Below, piece after piece: positions 26,755 to 35,310 of a stretch of 64,000 bases of DNA (within the stretch, counting starts at the first letter, position 1; each line of letters begins with the position of its first letter). The DNA lies in assembly GCF_003123685.1 (NCBI RefSeq), contig NZ_QCYJ01000170.1, forward strand, positions 1-64,000, given 5' to 3'. The notes beneath the pieces were generated by a model, which saw only the letters and a program-made list of their open reading frames with translations, did no database searches and was not told the origin of the DNA. The DNA is from Nocardia aurea (GTDB lineage: Bacteria; Actinomycetota; Actinomycetes; Mycobacteriales; Mycobacteriaceae). A program made the position numbers and the translations under genes.

Positions 26755-26827
26755 ACTCCTATAGCTCAATCGGTAGAGCAGCCGACTTTTAATCGGCGGG
26801 TCGTGGGTTCGATTCCTACTGGGAGCA
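26755..26827 (+). tRNA. tRNA-Lys (anticodon UUU)
   Basis: A cloverleaf of 73 bases. The D arm is GCTC/GAGC, the anticodon arm GCCGA-CTTTTAA-TCGGC with anticodon TTT, and the T arm GTGGG-TTCGATT-CCTAC. The acceptor arms are ACTCCTA and TGGGAGC, so position 1 (A) faces position 72 (C), a mismatch. The CCA end is not encoded. Everything else is regular. Confidence 0.93.
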
Positions 26828-26994
26828 CAATGATTACCTCTCTTCAACCGCATCGCGGACTCAGATTTGTTGATTCCTGTTCCCGCTGTGCCCTTCTTCG
26901 CCAGCACCCGGCGGCGACCGTATAACGTCGACCGCAATTCTTTCGGTGTGAGATCCTGCATCGGGAAGCAGCGGCTGGCTCTCGGTGCCCACAT

Positions 26995-27195
26995 TCACCC
27001 CGGCGGCAGCAGCTTCACCGCCACCTGCAAATGCACCCAACAGTCATCCGGCCGATGCCTCCGATGGCTCTGGCGTAGCTGTCGCGCCCGGACGACCGTC
27101 AGCTCCATCAAGTACGCGTCGCACAGCACCTCCGCAAGGGGTCCGTCCGCGTGTACGTAGGCGCGCTCGATCGGCTTTCGATCACGCTCGGGCAT
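26995..27195 (-). CDS. Hypothetical protein, 66 aa
   Basis: The product starts MPERDRKPIERAYVHADGPL, continues AEVLCDAYLMELTVVRARQL and is rich in Arg and His towards the end. No domain was recognised. It is the third of three small genes on the same strand divergent from the XRE regulator at 28069, an arrangement common in actinomycetes where the XRE protein controls small effectors. Confidence 0.5.
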   Translation of the reverse strand: MPERDRKPIERAYVHADGPLAEVLCDAYLMELTVVRARQLRQSHRRHRPDDCWVHLQVAVKLLPPG

Positions 27196-27291
27196 CAAAA
27201 CTGGCACCTTCTTTCGGGTTTCACCATCGCTTCCTCGCATTTGCCGAGGGCGCGGAACTGGACAGGTCTCTGAGGTGTGAGCGCGCTCCGG

Positions 27292-27540
27292 TCAGTCCCA
27301 CAACCCCGCACAGGGCAGGGGTGGTAGATCCGGGTGAACGTCGTCATCCACAGTTACGGTGAATTCCGGGAAGCCCTGTGCCAGTTCGTCGGCCACGTTC
27401 TGGGCTTGTTCGGCGCCAGCAGTGAAATCCAAGCTCAGGGCGCCGGATTCGATGTGGATGTGCCGGATACGACGTGGCAGATGTAATGGTGCGATGTGGT
27501 GTCCGGCTTCGATCGGTCGGCGATTCGGGATGGCGGTCAC
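27292..27540 (-). CDS. Hypothetical protein, 82 aa
   Basis: A small soluble protein: RRIRHIHIESGALSLDFTAG is followed by AEQAQNVADELAQGFPEFTV, a beta-alpha layout, with a Pro-rich end. The GTG at 27540 lies six bases after the stop of the preceding small gene, suggesting translational coupling. No family recognised. Confidence 0.55.
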   Translation of the reverse strand: MTAIPNRRPIEAGHHIAPLHLPRRIRHIHIESGALSLDFTAGAEQAQNVADELAQGFPEFTVTVDDDVHPDLPPLPCAGLWD

Positions 27541-27546
27541 AACCGA

Positions 27547-27741
27547 TCACCGCGGCTTCGTATCATTCGGCACCACGCGTCCGGTATCGACGAGTGTGTC
27601 GAGGGCGGCAGCTTTGCGTGGGCAGCGGTTTGCCCGGCAGGCGACGTGAAACTGCATGACCGTGTGCGCCTGCTCGATCGTGAACGGTACCGCTGGTGGT
27701 TGGTGGGCTTCTTGGCCGGTCATGGCGATGAGTTGATGCAT
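27547..27741 (-). CDS. Hypothetical protein, 64 aa
   Basis: From the ATG at 27741 (MHQLIAMTGQEAHQPPAVPF) the product has a helical middle (TIEQAHTVMQFHVACRANRC) and a Lys/Arg-rich end. The frame extends further upstream, but that part lies in the promoter region of the XRE gene and is not protein-like. First gene of the three-gene set. Function unknown. Confidence 0.5.
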   Translation of the reverse strand: MHQLIAMTGQEAHQPPAVPFTIEQAHTVMQFHVACRANRCPRKAAALDTLVDTGRVVPNDTKPR

Positions 27742-28068
27742 AGCAAGGGAATGCGTGCTGACCACTGGATCGGGAACCTCCGAGTTCGACGGGTGGAAAC
27801 GGTCGGTGGTACCCGGCACCGGGGGCTTTCGCCACCGGTCTGCCACTCTGGCGGCCGGTGCGCCGAGCGGGGGCCAAGCGTCTGCCCGGTACCGGGTACC
27901 GCTCTCGACTTTGGCCGGGAAACCCGGGTATTCCGCCCCGAAATACCTACCTCCGTCGGTGTTATACAGAAATCGGTATATGGTGCGGTCGAGGCGAAAC
28001 CGGTTGGGGTTCGGCGGTTCACCTCGACAACCCATGAACGCTCAGTCATACAGCGGGGGTATCGACGA

Positions 28069-29280
28069 ATGCCTATGACAACCGGCGGAACCATCCGCCG
28101 AATTCGGAAGTCCATCGGGATGACTCAGGCCGAGTTCGGTGCGCTGCTCCACTTCACCCAACCGGCCGTCTCGCAACTGGAGCGTGACGGTCCGGCGAGC
28201 TACGATCTGCGCGTGTTGCGCCGCGTGGCAAGGGCACTCCAGGTGCCACTCGCTCTGCTGGTGGCGGAGTCGGACCAGGAGGCGGACATGCGGCGTCGCC
28301 GGTTCCTCACAACGAGCGCGGTCGGCGTCGGTGCGGCTGTAGCCGGACGCGACCTCGAGGATGTTCATGCGCCTGTCGCTTCCGGTGTCAGGGTCGGCGC
28401 TGCGGACGTCGAGCGAATTACGAAGAGCATCGACAGAATTCACGAACTGCAACTGATGGCCGGCGGTGATCGGCTGTGCGAGATCGCCACCAACGAAGTG
28501 CGCTATGTGGAGCAGCTTCTCGACAGTGGCAGCTACAGCGACAAGATCGGCAAAGAGTTGACCGGTGCCGGTGCCGAGATGATGACGGCGGCGGGCTGGG
28601 TGCACTACGACGCAGGCCGTTGGAAAGATGCCAAGCGCTACTACGCCGATGCCGCTCAGGCCGCCACCGTGAGCGGCGACGGGATCGCCGCCGCCCACAC
28701 GTGGATCAACGCCTGCCTTCTGTCGTACCGCGAGGGCTCACGGCCGAAGGAAGGTGTGCACCTCGCCCAAGCTGCCCAACTCGCTGCCAGAAGAGAGGGC
28801 GGCCCGAAATTGCGGGCATTGGCGGCGATTCGCGAGGCCGAGGCACTGAGTGTGATCGGGGATCGATCGGCGATGGTCGGGGCGGTGAACCGGGCACATC
28901 GGGCGTACGAATCGACCAGGGGTGATGATCCCGCCTACCTTGCTCACCTGCCGGAGGCGCAACTGAGCGGGCTGACCGGCCTGGTCTTCATGCGGTCGGG
29001 CGACCATGGTGAAGCTGCCACCTATCTGCGATCCGCGATCGACGGTACCGCGGCATACCCACGCGAGCAGATTGCCTGGCAGATCCGACTGGCTCAGACC
29101 TACGTTCAGGCGGGGGCGATCGCCGAGGGTTGCGGAGTACTCATCGAGAACTTCCAGGGCGTCAGCAAGGTGGCCTCGACGCGACTGCAAACAACACTGA
29201 CCGAGATTGCGGAGCAGTTGCGTCGGCACACGGCAGTCGCAGAAGTACGTGAGTTCTTCGGATTGCGGACTGCTCGGTGA
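28069..29280 (+). CDS. XRE family regulator with TPR-like domain
   Basis: A 403-residue protein. The N-terminal Cro/CI HTH (IRRIRKSIGMTQAEFGALLH, FTQPAVSQLERDGPASYDLR) is followed by a short hydrophobic twin-arginine-like patch (RRRRFLTTSAVGVGAAVAG), then a C-terminal half of TPR-like helices (AAGWVHYDAGRWKDAKRYYA and similar). The patch is probably a linker, not an export signal, as these proteins are cytoplasmic. The ATG at 28069 is used; ATG at 28075 is as good. It probably controls the divergent small genes. Confidence 0.88.
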   Translation: MPMTTGGTIRRIRKSIGMTQAEFGALLHFTQPAVSQLERDGPASYDLRVLRRVARALQVPLALLVAESDQEADMRRRRFLTTSAVGVGAAVAGRDLEDVHAPVASGVRVGAADVERITKSIDRIHELQLMAGGDRLCEIATNEVRYVEQLLDSGSYSDKIGKELTGAGAEMMTAAGWVHYDAGRWKDAKRYYADAAQAATVSGDGIAAAHTWINACLLSYREGSRPKEGVHLAQAAQLAARREGGPKLRALAAIREAEALSVIGDRSAMVGAVNRAHRAYESTRGDDPAYLAHLPEAQLSGLTGLVFMRSGDHGEAATYLRSAIDGTAAYPREQIAWQIRLAQTYVQAGAIAEGCGVLIENFQGVSKVASTRLQTTLTEIAEQLRRHTAVAEVREFFGLRTAR

Positions 29281-29282
29281 GC

Positions 29283-29675
29283 CTATCTGTCGAGGCGTTC
29301 GGCAACCCTTTCCTGCAACAGTTCGTAGCGCTGCTTGGTGCGCTCGTAGGAGAGGCAGTAGTCACGAGTTGACGGGAAGCCCTCGGCCTTCGGTTCCGGT
29401 TCGGAGAAGCGGGTGTGTTCCGGGAACTGCTCGACGGTGAGATCGACGATCTCACCGTCGATGACGTTGAAGTAGTGGGAAACAGTTTCTCCGGTCGGCA
29501 ACGTGGCGGTGCAATTGAAGATGTCCCCACCCAGATGATCGTGAACCACGCAGGCGGTGACAGCACACTGTCCCTTGGCACTGTTGCTGTTCGTCCAGTC
29601 CGAAACAGCGCTCGTGTCAGCCGACCAGGCGGAGCGGATTGCCTGGTGGAGGGCTTCGAGGGGGATGGTGCCCAT
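29283..29675 (-). CDS. YunG-like protein
   Basis: A 130-residue protein from MGTIPLEALHQAIRSAWSAD. The block NSAKGQCAVTACVVHDHLGG, followed by FNCTATLPTGETVSHYFNVI and DGEIVDLTVEQFPE, matches the Bacillus YunG family (GQCAVTAL, SHYWN, DLT..QF). The conserved Cys and His suggest a papain-like or transglutaminase-like core, but no activity is established. It is convergent with the XRE gene and downstream of the ThrRS paralogue on the same strand. Confidence 0.75.
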   Translation of the reverse strand: MGTIPLEALHQAIRSAWSADTSAVSDWTNSNSAKGQCAVTACVVHDHLGGDIFNCTATLPTGETVSHYFNVIDGEIVDLTVEQFPEHTRFSEPEPKAEGFPSTRDYCLSYERTKQRYELLQERVAERLDR

Positions 29676-29747
29676 GGGAACTACGGTAACAACGCAGGGC
29701 ACCGACCGGGCAATGAAGATAGCGGGGCCGAGGACCACCGGCGAGGA

Positions 29748-30965
29748 TCAATCGATCCACAAACGAGTGTCGTGCGCCTCGATCAGGGCCCGGATTCGGG
29801 CTATGACGTCGTCGGACGATCGGGCCGGCAAGCGACGGCCGTCGCGCAACCGCACCGCCGCTTCCCCACTGACGGCTTCGGCCTCGCCGACGATCAACTG
29901 ATAGGGAACCAGCCGGTTGTCGCGCACTCGAGCCCCGAGACTTCCTGCCTCGCTGTGGTCCACGCGTGCGCGCAGGCCCGCACCCTGGCAGCGTCCGAGG
30001 AGTTGATCGGCGTCGGGTTGCTGTGCACCGGAGACCGGTAGCACCACTACCTGGACCGGGGCCAGCCAGGCGGGGAAGGCTCCGCCGTGGTGTTCGACGA
30101 GGTGTGCGACCGCGCGCTCGACGCTACCGATGATGCTGCGGTGCACCATGATCGGACGATGTTCGGCTCCGTCGGGTCCGATGTAGTGCAGGTCGAACCG
30201 CTCCGGTTGATGGAAGTCGACCTGCACGGTGGACAGGGTCGATTCGCGGCCGGCGTGGTCGGTGACCTGGATGTCGATCTTCGGTCCGTAGAACGCGGCT
30301 TCGCCCTCGACGGCGTCGTACGGAGTGCCGGACCGGTCGAGTACCTGCCGCAGAATCTCGGTCGCCCGCTGCCACATGTCCGGTGCCGCCACGTATTTCT
30401 TGCCCGCCCCCGGCAGGGAAAGCCGGTACCGCGCACCGGTGATCCCCATGGCGCGGTACGCGGAGCCGATCAGTGCCAGCGCGGCGGCAACTTCGTCGGC
30501 GACCTGGTCGAGGGTGCAGAAGATGTGGGCGTCGTTGAGTTGGATGGCTCGCACCCGGGTCAAACCGCCCAGGACACCGGATAGTTCCGAGCGGTACATC
30601 GCGCCGATTTCGGCTATGCGCAGGGGTAGTTCGCGGTAGCTGTGGGAGCGGGACCGGTACATCACCGCGTGGTGCGGGCAGAGGCTGGGACGCAGCACCA
30701 TCTGCTCACCACCGATGTCCATCGGCGGGTACATATCGTCGGTGTAATGTGCCCAGTGGCCGGAGATTTCGTACAGTTCTCGTTTGCCGAGCACCGGTGA
30801 GTAGACGTGCTGGTAGCCCGCCGCTCGCTCCGCGGTCCGGATGTATTCCTCGAGACTGTGGCGCACGATCGCGCCATCGGGCAGCCAATAGGGCAATCCG
30901 GACCCGATCAGTGGGTCGGTGTCGAACAGGCCGAGTTCCCGGCCCAGTTTTCGGTGGTCGTACAC
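29748..30965 (-). CDS. Threonyl-tRNA synthetase paralogue lacking TGS and editing domains
   Basis: A 405-residue class II synthetase: catalytic core about 1-295 and anticodon-binding domain about 300-395. Motif 2 reads YRSELSGVLGGLTRVRAIQL and motif 3 VHRSIIGSVERAVAHLVEHH. The three zinc ligands expected in ThrRS are present (Cys in RPSLCPHH, His in NDAHIFC, His in IMVHRSI). Full-length ThrRS (about 640-690 aa) has N-terminal TGS and editing domains, absent here. The GTG at 30965 follows GAGGAG. It is preceded by a Thr-rich leader peptide and hairpin. Such paralogues can act as stress or antibiotic-resistant copies. Confidence 0.85.
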   Translation of the reverse strand: MYDHRKLGRELGLFDTDPLIGSGLPYWLPDGAIVRHSLEEYIRTAERAAGYQHVYSPVLGKRELYEISGHWAHYTDDMYPPMDIGGEQMVLRPSLCPHHAVMYRSRSHSYRELPLRIAEIGAMYRSELSGVLGGLTRVRAIQLNDAHIFCTLDQVADEVAAALALIGSAYRAMGITGARYRLSLPGAGKKYVAAPDMWQRATEILRQVLDRSGTPYDAVEGEAAFYGPKIDIQVTDHAGRESTLSTVQVDFHQPERFDLHYIGPDGAEHRPIMVHRSIIGSVERAVAHLVEHHGGAFPAWLAPVQVVVLPVSGAQQPDADQLLGRCQGAGLRARVDHSEAGSLGARVRDNRLVPYQLIVGEAEAVSGEAAVRLRDGRRLPARSSDDVIARIRALIEAHDTRLWID

Positions 30966-31007
30966 GTGGGTCTCCTCGTTGTCGAGGGCAGATGACCGCA
31001 CGCGAAA

Positions 31008-31029
31008 GCCCCGGGCATCCGCCCGGGGC
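31008..31029 (-). terminator. Attenuator hairpin upstream of the ThrRS paralogue
   Basis: GCCCCGGGC (31008-31016) and GCCCGGGGC (31021-31029) form a perfect 9-bp stem with a four-base loop. On the minus strand it is followed by TTTC. It lies between the Thr-rich leader peptide and the synthetase start. Confidence 0.75.
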
Positions 31030-31045
31030 TTGGATCAGGAAAGAG

Positions 31046-31096
31046 TCAGCGCGCCGGGACGTCGTCCGGCGTCGTGGTGAAGCAAGCGCGCTGCAT
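31046..31096 (-). CDS. Thr-rich leader peptide, 16 aa
   Basis: ATG at 31096 opens a frame reading MQRACFTTTPDDVPAR and a TGA at 31046-31048. Three consecutive Thr codons (ACC ACG ACG) occupy positions 7-9. The stop lies about 16 bases before the terminator hairpin, and the synthetase gene follows. This is the layout of ribosome-mediated transcription attenuation: stalling at Thr codons when charged tRNA-Thr is low would favour read-through. The reading is inferred from sequence only. Confidence 0.7.
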   Translation of the reverse strand: MQRACFTTTPDDVPAR

Positions 31097-31158
31097 GTCG
31101 GGCACGTTACTCCGCGACACGACCGGAGCGATACTCGATTTATCGACCGGTGCCGATC

Positions 31159-34100
31159 TCAGCGCAGGGTGGACAGCCAGCGTCGGGTATCGGCGGGGTC
31201 GATGACGTCGTCCAATTCCAAGACGGTGGCGGCGGTGAGTGCCTTGCCGTGGTCGTAGGCGGCGCGTACGAGATTGTCGAATGCCTCCTGGCGTTGGTCG
31301 GTGTCCGCTATCGCGGCGAGTTCCTTGGCGAAGCCGAGGCGGACCGCGCCCTCGAGGCCCATTCCGCCGATTTCGCCGGTGGGCCAGGCGATCACGAAAC
31401 GCGGTGCGCGGAACGATCCGGCCGCCATGGCTTGTGCGCCGAGTCCGTAACCCTTGCGCAGGATGACGGTGCCCCACGGCACCGACAGGGCGGCGGCGTC
31501 GATGAACAGGCGACTGAACTTGGTGACGGTCGCGTGGGTCTCGGCTTCCGGACCGACCATGAAACCCGGCGTGTCACACAAGGAGACGATCGGCAGACCG
31601 TGGGCATCGCACAGTCGCAGGAACATGCTGAGTTTGTCCGCCGCCGGTGCGTCGATGGCTCCGCCGAGGTGGTGGCAGTTGTTGGCGACGAGTCCGAACG
31701 GCCTGCCCTCGACCCGCACCAGCGCGGTCACCACGCCGATCCCCCAGTCCCGGCGCAGTTCGAGAACCGAACCGATATCGGCGACCGAGGCGATCGCCTC
31801 GCGAATATCGAAGGCCCGCAGGCGGTTCTCCGGAACCACATGGCGTGCGAGGCGGGGATCGGGCGCGTCCCACGTCTCGCTGGTCCCCTGGAAATATGTG
31901 AGGTATCGGCGGGCGATATCGACGGCTTCGGCTTCGTCGGCGGCCACGATATGCACCACGCCGTTGCGTCGCTGCACCTCGATCGGGCCGATGTCCTCCG
32001 GTCGGTAGACGCCGAGCCCGCCGCCCTCGATCATCGCCGGACCGCCCATGCCGATATTGGCGTCGGGGGTGGCGATGACGACATCGCACATGCCGAGCAA
32101 CGCGGCATTCCCGGCGAAACATCGCCCGGACACGATGCCGATCAGGGGCACCCGCCCGGACAGCGTGCCCATTGCCCGGAATGTCGTGACATCCAATCCG
32201 GAGATACCCGCGTAGTCGGTGTCGCCCGGCCTGCCGCCGCCGCCCTCGGTGAAGAACACGACCGGAAGTCGACGCTCGTGCGCCATTTCCAGCATGCGGT
32301 CGGTCTTGACGTGATTGCGCATGCCCTGGGTGCCCGCGAGGACCGAATAGTCGTAGGACAGCACCACCGCGCGTGCGGCGTCGGCGCCGAATCGGTCGGC
32401 GTTGATCGTGGCGAGGCCGATGATCAGGCCGTCGGCGGGCGTGTTGGCGATCAGGTCCTCGCGGCTGCGTCGGGCCCGCTGCGCGGCGACGGCGAGTCCG
32501 CCGTATTCGACGAAACTGTCGTCGTCGACGAGGTCGGCGATGTTCTCCCGTGCCGTGCGCCGCCCGAGACGATGTCGTTTGGCGACCGCTTCGGGCCTGG
32601 CCTCGTCGAGGGTGTAGCGGTGCCGTTCGTGCACTTCGGCGAGATCGGACCGGATCGCGTCCAGGTCGGTCGCCACCGCGATGTCGTCGTCGCCGGTGTG
32701 GTCGGCCTGCTCCCACACCAGCAGCGGTGTGCGCGGATCGACGGTGTCGCCGGCAGCGACGAGGTGGCGCAGCACCCGCAGCGGTTCGTCGGCGCGCAGC
32801 ACATGCTGCATCTTCATCGCCTCCATGACCGCGATCTCCGCACCGGCGGCGACGACCGTTCCCGGTTCGGCGAGCGCGACCACGGTCCCGCCCATCGGTG
32901 AGCGCAGTGCCTGCTCGTCCTCGTCCAGCGTGGCCTGCACCGACGCGGGGGCGAGCTCGTCGGGATCGGAGATCTCGAACTCGTCGCCGAATTCGGTGGC
33001 CCTGGTCAGCAGGTCGTGCAACCGCGACTCGAACCACGAAGTGGTGACCGCCTCGTCGGAACGACCGGCGAGCTCCGACAGTTCGGCGACGACGGCGCGC
33101 AACAGGGTGAGATTGGTGTCCACGCCCCCGATGACGGTTTCGGCCAGCGCGTCGGCGCAACGGCGCAACGCGGCGGGATAGGTCGCGCCGCGGACGACGA
33201 TCTTGGCCAACAGCGAATCGAAATGCGTGCCCTGCCGCATCCCGGGATACGCGGCGGTGTCGACCCGCACGCCCGCGCCGGTCGGGGTGGTGAATCGGCC
33301 GATGACGCCGCTTCCTGGCAGCACTTCCCCACCGGCGGTGAGGATTTCGGCGTTCACCCGGGCCTGCACGGCGTAGCGTGTCGGGGCGATGTCAGCCGGG
33401 GGCGAGGTCTCCGCGCCGAGGTCTTCGTAGGGGACACGCACCCCGAGTTCTGCCACGCCACGCCCCTGCGCGAGCCCGAGTTGGATGGCGACCAGATCGA
33501 GTCCGGTGACCTCCTCGGTGACGGTGTGCTCGACCTGTAGTCGCGGGTTGACCTCGAGGAACCAGGCCTTGTCGCCGGTGACCAGGAATTCCACGGTGAT
33601 CACGCCGCGACAGCGCACCGATTCCGCGATCTCGACCGCGTCGTGGTGCAACTGGGTGCGCAGCGCCTCGCCCAGGCCGGGTGCGGGCGCGATCTCGAGA
33701 AATTTCTGCTGACGGCGCTGCACACTGCAATCGCGATCGCCCACCGCCACCGCGTTCTTGCCGTCGGCGACGATCTGCACCTCGATATGACGGGCGGCGG
33801 GCACCAGCGCCTCGGCGTAGACGGTGTCGTCACCGAATCCGGCCAGCGCCTCGGCACGGCACCGCTCGTAGGCGGCCTCGAGCCGGGCCGGATCGCGGAC
33901 GACGCGCATCCCGCGCCCCCCGCCACCGGCGGCCGCCTTGACCATGACGCCCTCCGGGTAGCGTTGTAGCAGCGCGGTGATCTCGGGGAGTCCGCCGCCC
34001 GCTGCCGTCGCGGGTAGCACCGGGGCGCCCGCCAGTTTGGCGGCGGCCCGCGCGGCGACCTTGTCACCGAATATCCGCAGCACATCGGGGGTCGGTCCGA

Positions 34101-34401
34101 CGAAGGTGAGATCGGCGGCCGTGCATGCCGCCGCGAGATCTGCGCTCTCGCTGAGGAATCCGTATCCTGGGTGGACCAGGGCGCCCTGGCCCGCTTTACG
34201 CGCGGCCCCGACCACCGCCTGTACGTCGAGGTACGCGGCGGCGCCCCGGCCTGGTAGCAGCACGGTGTCATCGGCGAGCCGTAGGTGCGCGGCGTCGGAT
34301 TCGTCCTCTGTGTAGACCGCGAGGGTCTCGTACCCGTACTCGCGGGCGGCTCGAAGCACCCGGACCGCGATCTCACCTCGGTTCACCACAGCGACGCGCA
34401 T
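31159..34401 (-). CDS. Fused acyl-CoA carboxylase (biotin carboxylase, BCCP, carboxyltransferase)
   Basis: A 1080-residue three-part enzyme. The biotin carboxylase part begins MRVAVVNRGEIAVRVLRAAR and has the ATP-grasp glycine loop KAAAGGGGRGMRVV and EVNPRLQVEHTVTEEV. A biotinyl domain with AMKMQH carries the biotinylated Lys at about 530. The carboxyltransferase part holds GISGLDVTTFRAMGTLSGRV, NAALLGMCDVVIATPDANIG and SLCDTPGFMVG. It carboxylates an acyl-CoA; which one is not evident. It is divergent from a TetR gene 50 bp away, with an operator-like dyad between, so induction by an acyl ligand is likely. Confidence 0.92.
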   Translation of the reverse strand: MRVAVVNRGEIAVRVLRAAREYGYETLAVYTEDESDAAHLRLADDTVLLPGRGAAAYLDVQAVVGAARKAGQGALVHPGYGFLSESADLAAACTAADLTFVGPTPDVLRIFGDKVAARAAAKLAGAPVLPATAAGGGLPEITALLQRYPEGVMVKAAAGGGGRGMRVVRDPARLEAAYERCRAEALAGFGDDTVYAEALVPAARHIEVQIVADGKNAVAVGDRDCSVQRRQQKFLEIAPAPGLGEALRTQLHHDAVEIAESVRCRGVITVEFLVTGDKAWFLEVNPRLQVEHTVTEEVTGLDLVAIQLGLAQGRGVAELGVRVPYEDLGAETSPPADIAPTRYAVQARVNAEILTAGGEVLPGSGVIGRFTTPTGAGVRVDTAAYPGMRQGTHFDSLLAKIVVRGATYPAALRRCADALAETVIGGVDTNLTLLRAVVAELSELAGRSDEAVTTSWFESRLHDLLTRATEFGDEFEISDPDELAPASVQATLDEDEQALRSPMGGTVVALAEPGTVVAAGAEIAVMEAMKMQHVLRADEPLRVLRHLVAAGDTVDPRTPLLVWEQADHTGDDDIAVATDLDAIRSDLAEVHERHRYTLDEARPEAVAKRHRLGRRTARENIADLVDDDSFVEYGGLAVAAQRARRSREDLIANTPADGLIIGLATINADRFGADAARAVVLSYDYSVLAGTQGMRNHVKTDRMLEMAHERRLPVVFFTEGGGGRPGDTDYAGISGLDVTTFRAMGTLSGRVPLIGIVSGRCFAGNAALLGMCDVVIATPDANIGMGGPAMIEGGGLGVYRPEDIGPIEVQRRNGVVHIVAADEAEAVDIARRYLTYFQGTSETWDAPDPRLARHVVPENRLRAFDIREAIASVADIGSVLELRRDWGIGVVTALVRVEGRPFGLVANNCHHLGGAIDAPAADKLSMFLRLCDAHGLPIVSLCDTPGFMVGPEAETHATVTKFSRLFIDAAALSVPWGTVILRKGYGLGAQAMAAGSFRAPRFVIAWPTGEIGGMGLEGAVRLGFAKELAAIADTDQRQEAFDNLVRAAYDHGKALTAATVLELDDVIDPADTRRWLSTLR

Positions 34402-34414
34402 ACCAGCAAGTCTC

Positions 34415-34438
34415 GTTGACATTGACGTCAACGTCAAC
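34415..34438. promoter_or_regulatory. TetR operator-like dyad
   Basis: The stretch reads GTTGACATTGACG followed by TCAACGTCAAC and is nearly symmetric about its centre, with internal TTGAC/GTCAA repeats. It lies in the 49 bp between the divergent carboxylase and tetR starts and so covers both promoters. Confidence 0.6.
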
Positions 34439-34450
34439 CACCATGGGGGC

Positions 34451-35065
34451 GTGACCCACTCCACCTGGGCGGTCAGAGGGGCGCGCGAACGTTCGCACAC
34501 CGAGCGGCATCGCGCACTGCTCGACGCCGCCGCGCGCGTCTTCGCCGCACGCGGATACGCGCACACCACCGTCGCCGCCATCACCGCCGAGGCGGGTGTC
34601 GCCCGCGCGACCATGTACGTCTATTTCGCCTCGAAGGAAGAGATCTTCCACGCGCTGGCGATCCGGGTCCGCGACGGCTTCCTCGCCGCGCAGGAACCCG
34701 ATCTCGAATCCGACGATCCGCGAGTCATGTTGCGCGCCACCATCGACACCTTCGCCGCCGCCGTCGAGGCCGCCGGACCGCTGCTGCGCCTGATCGACGA
34801 GCGCGGCGCGGTGGACCCGATGCTCGCGCCGCTGGCCGAGGAGATCGCCGAACGCCCGATCCGGCGGTTCACCCGCTACCTGGAGCGCCAATTCGACGCG
34901 GGCACGGTGACCCCGGTCGTGCCGCCGCGGGTGATCGCCGAGACCATCGGTTACACCCTCACCCGGGGCACGCTCGATCGCGGGAACGCCTCCGCGGCGG
35001 CCCGCTCCGAATATCGCGAACAGATCGGGACCGTGGCCGAGTCGCTGCTCGGTCTGCGGTCCTGA
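34451..35065 (+). CDS. TetR family transcriptional regulator
   Basis: A 204-residue TetR protein: HTH in LLDAAARVFAARGYAHTTVA, AITAEAGVARATMYVYFASK and EEIFHALAIRV, then an all-helical ligand domain. The GTG at 34451 starts shortly before the HTH. It is divergent from the acyl-CoA carboxylase and probably represses it. A hairpin at 35098-35120 ends its transcript. Confidence 0.9.
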   Translation: MTHSTWAVRGARERSHTERHRALLDAAARVFAARGYAHTTVAAITAEAGVARATMYVYFASKEEIFHALAIRVRDGFLAAQEPDLESDDPRVMLRATIDTFAAAVEAAGPLLRLIDERGAVDPMLAPLAEEIAERPIRRFTRYLERQFDAGTVTPVVPPRVIAETIGYTLTRGTLDRGNASAAARSEYREQIGTVAESLLGLRS

Positions 35066-35097
35066 TCTCGCAGCTCAGTCCCGTTGCCGCCATCGCT

Positions 35098-35120
35098 GAG
35101 CGTCCCGGACCGGGACGCTC
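35098..35120 (+). terminator. Hairpin after tetR
   Basis: GAGCGTCCC (35098-35106) and GGGACGCTC (35112-35120) form a perfect 9-bp stem with a five-base loop, 33 bp past the tetR stop. No T-run. Confidence 0.55.
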
Positions 35121-35310
35121 CCGCCACACCGGGCGCTCCCGTCACGGCATTCCGATCACGCTGGTTCGAACCCGTGACAACCTCCGACCTCACCCCCACC
35201 ATGGACAATTGCGGTCCATCCGGAAGCGACCCGCGATACCGCCGCCGCGGTGCCGCGTGCCGCCGATCGCAACGACCCTGTCCTCCGGCTTCGCGAAGGG
35301 AGTGGCTTCG

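Noticed and set aside
26722..26994. A 90-codon minus-strand frame across the tRNA gene
   Set aside because: Its C-terminal third is antisense to tRNA-Lys, a common false call.
31150..32901. A 583-codon open frame on the plus strand
   Set aside because: It lies antisense to the carboxyltransferase part of the acyl-CoA carboxylase and has the usual composition of a high-GC shadow.
35202..35310. Cys-containing frame (MDNCGPSGS...) upstream of ssuD, considered as a sulfur-sensing leader peptide
   Set aside because: The Cys codons are scattered, not in a run, and no terminator or alternative hairpin was found. The frame also overlaps the ssuD start region without a stop in a suitable place.
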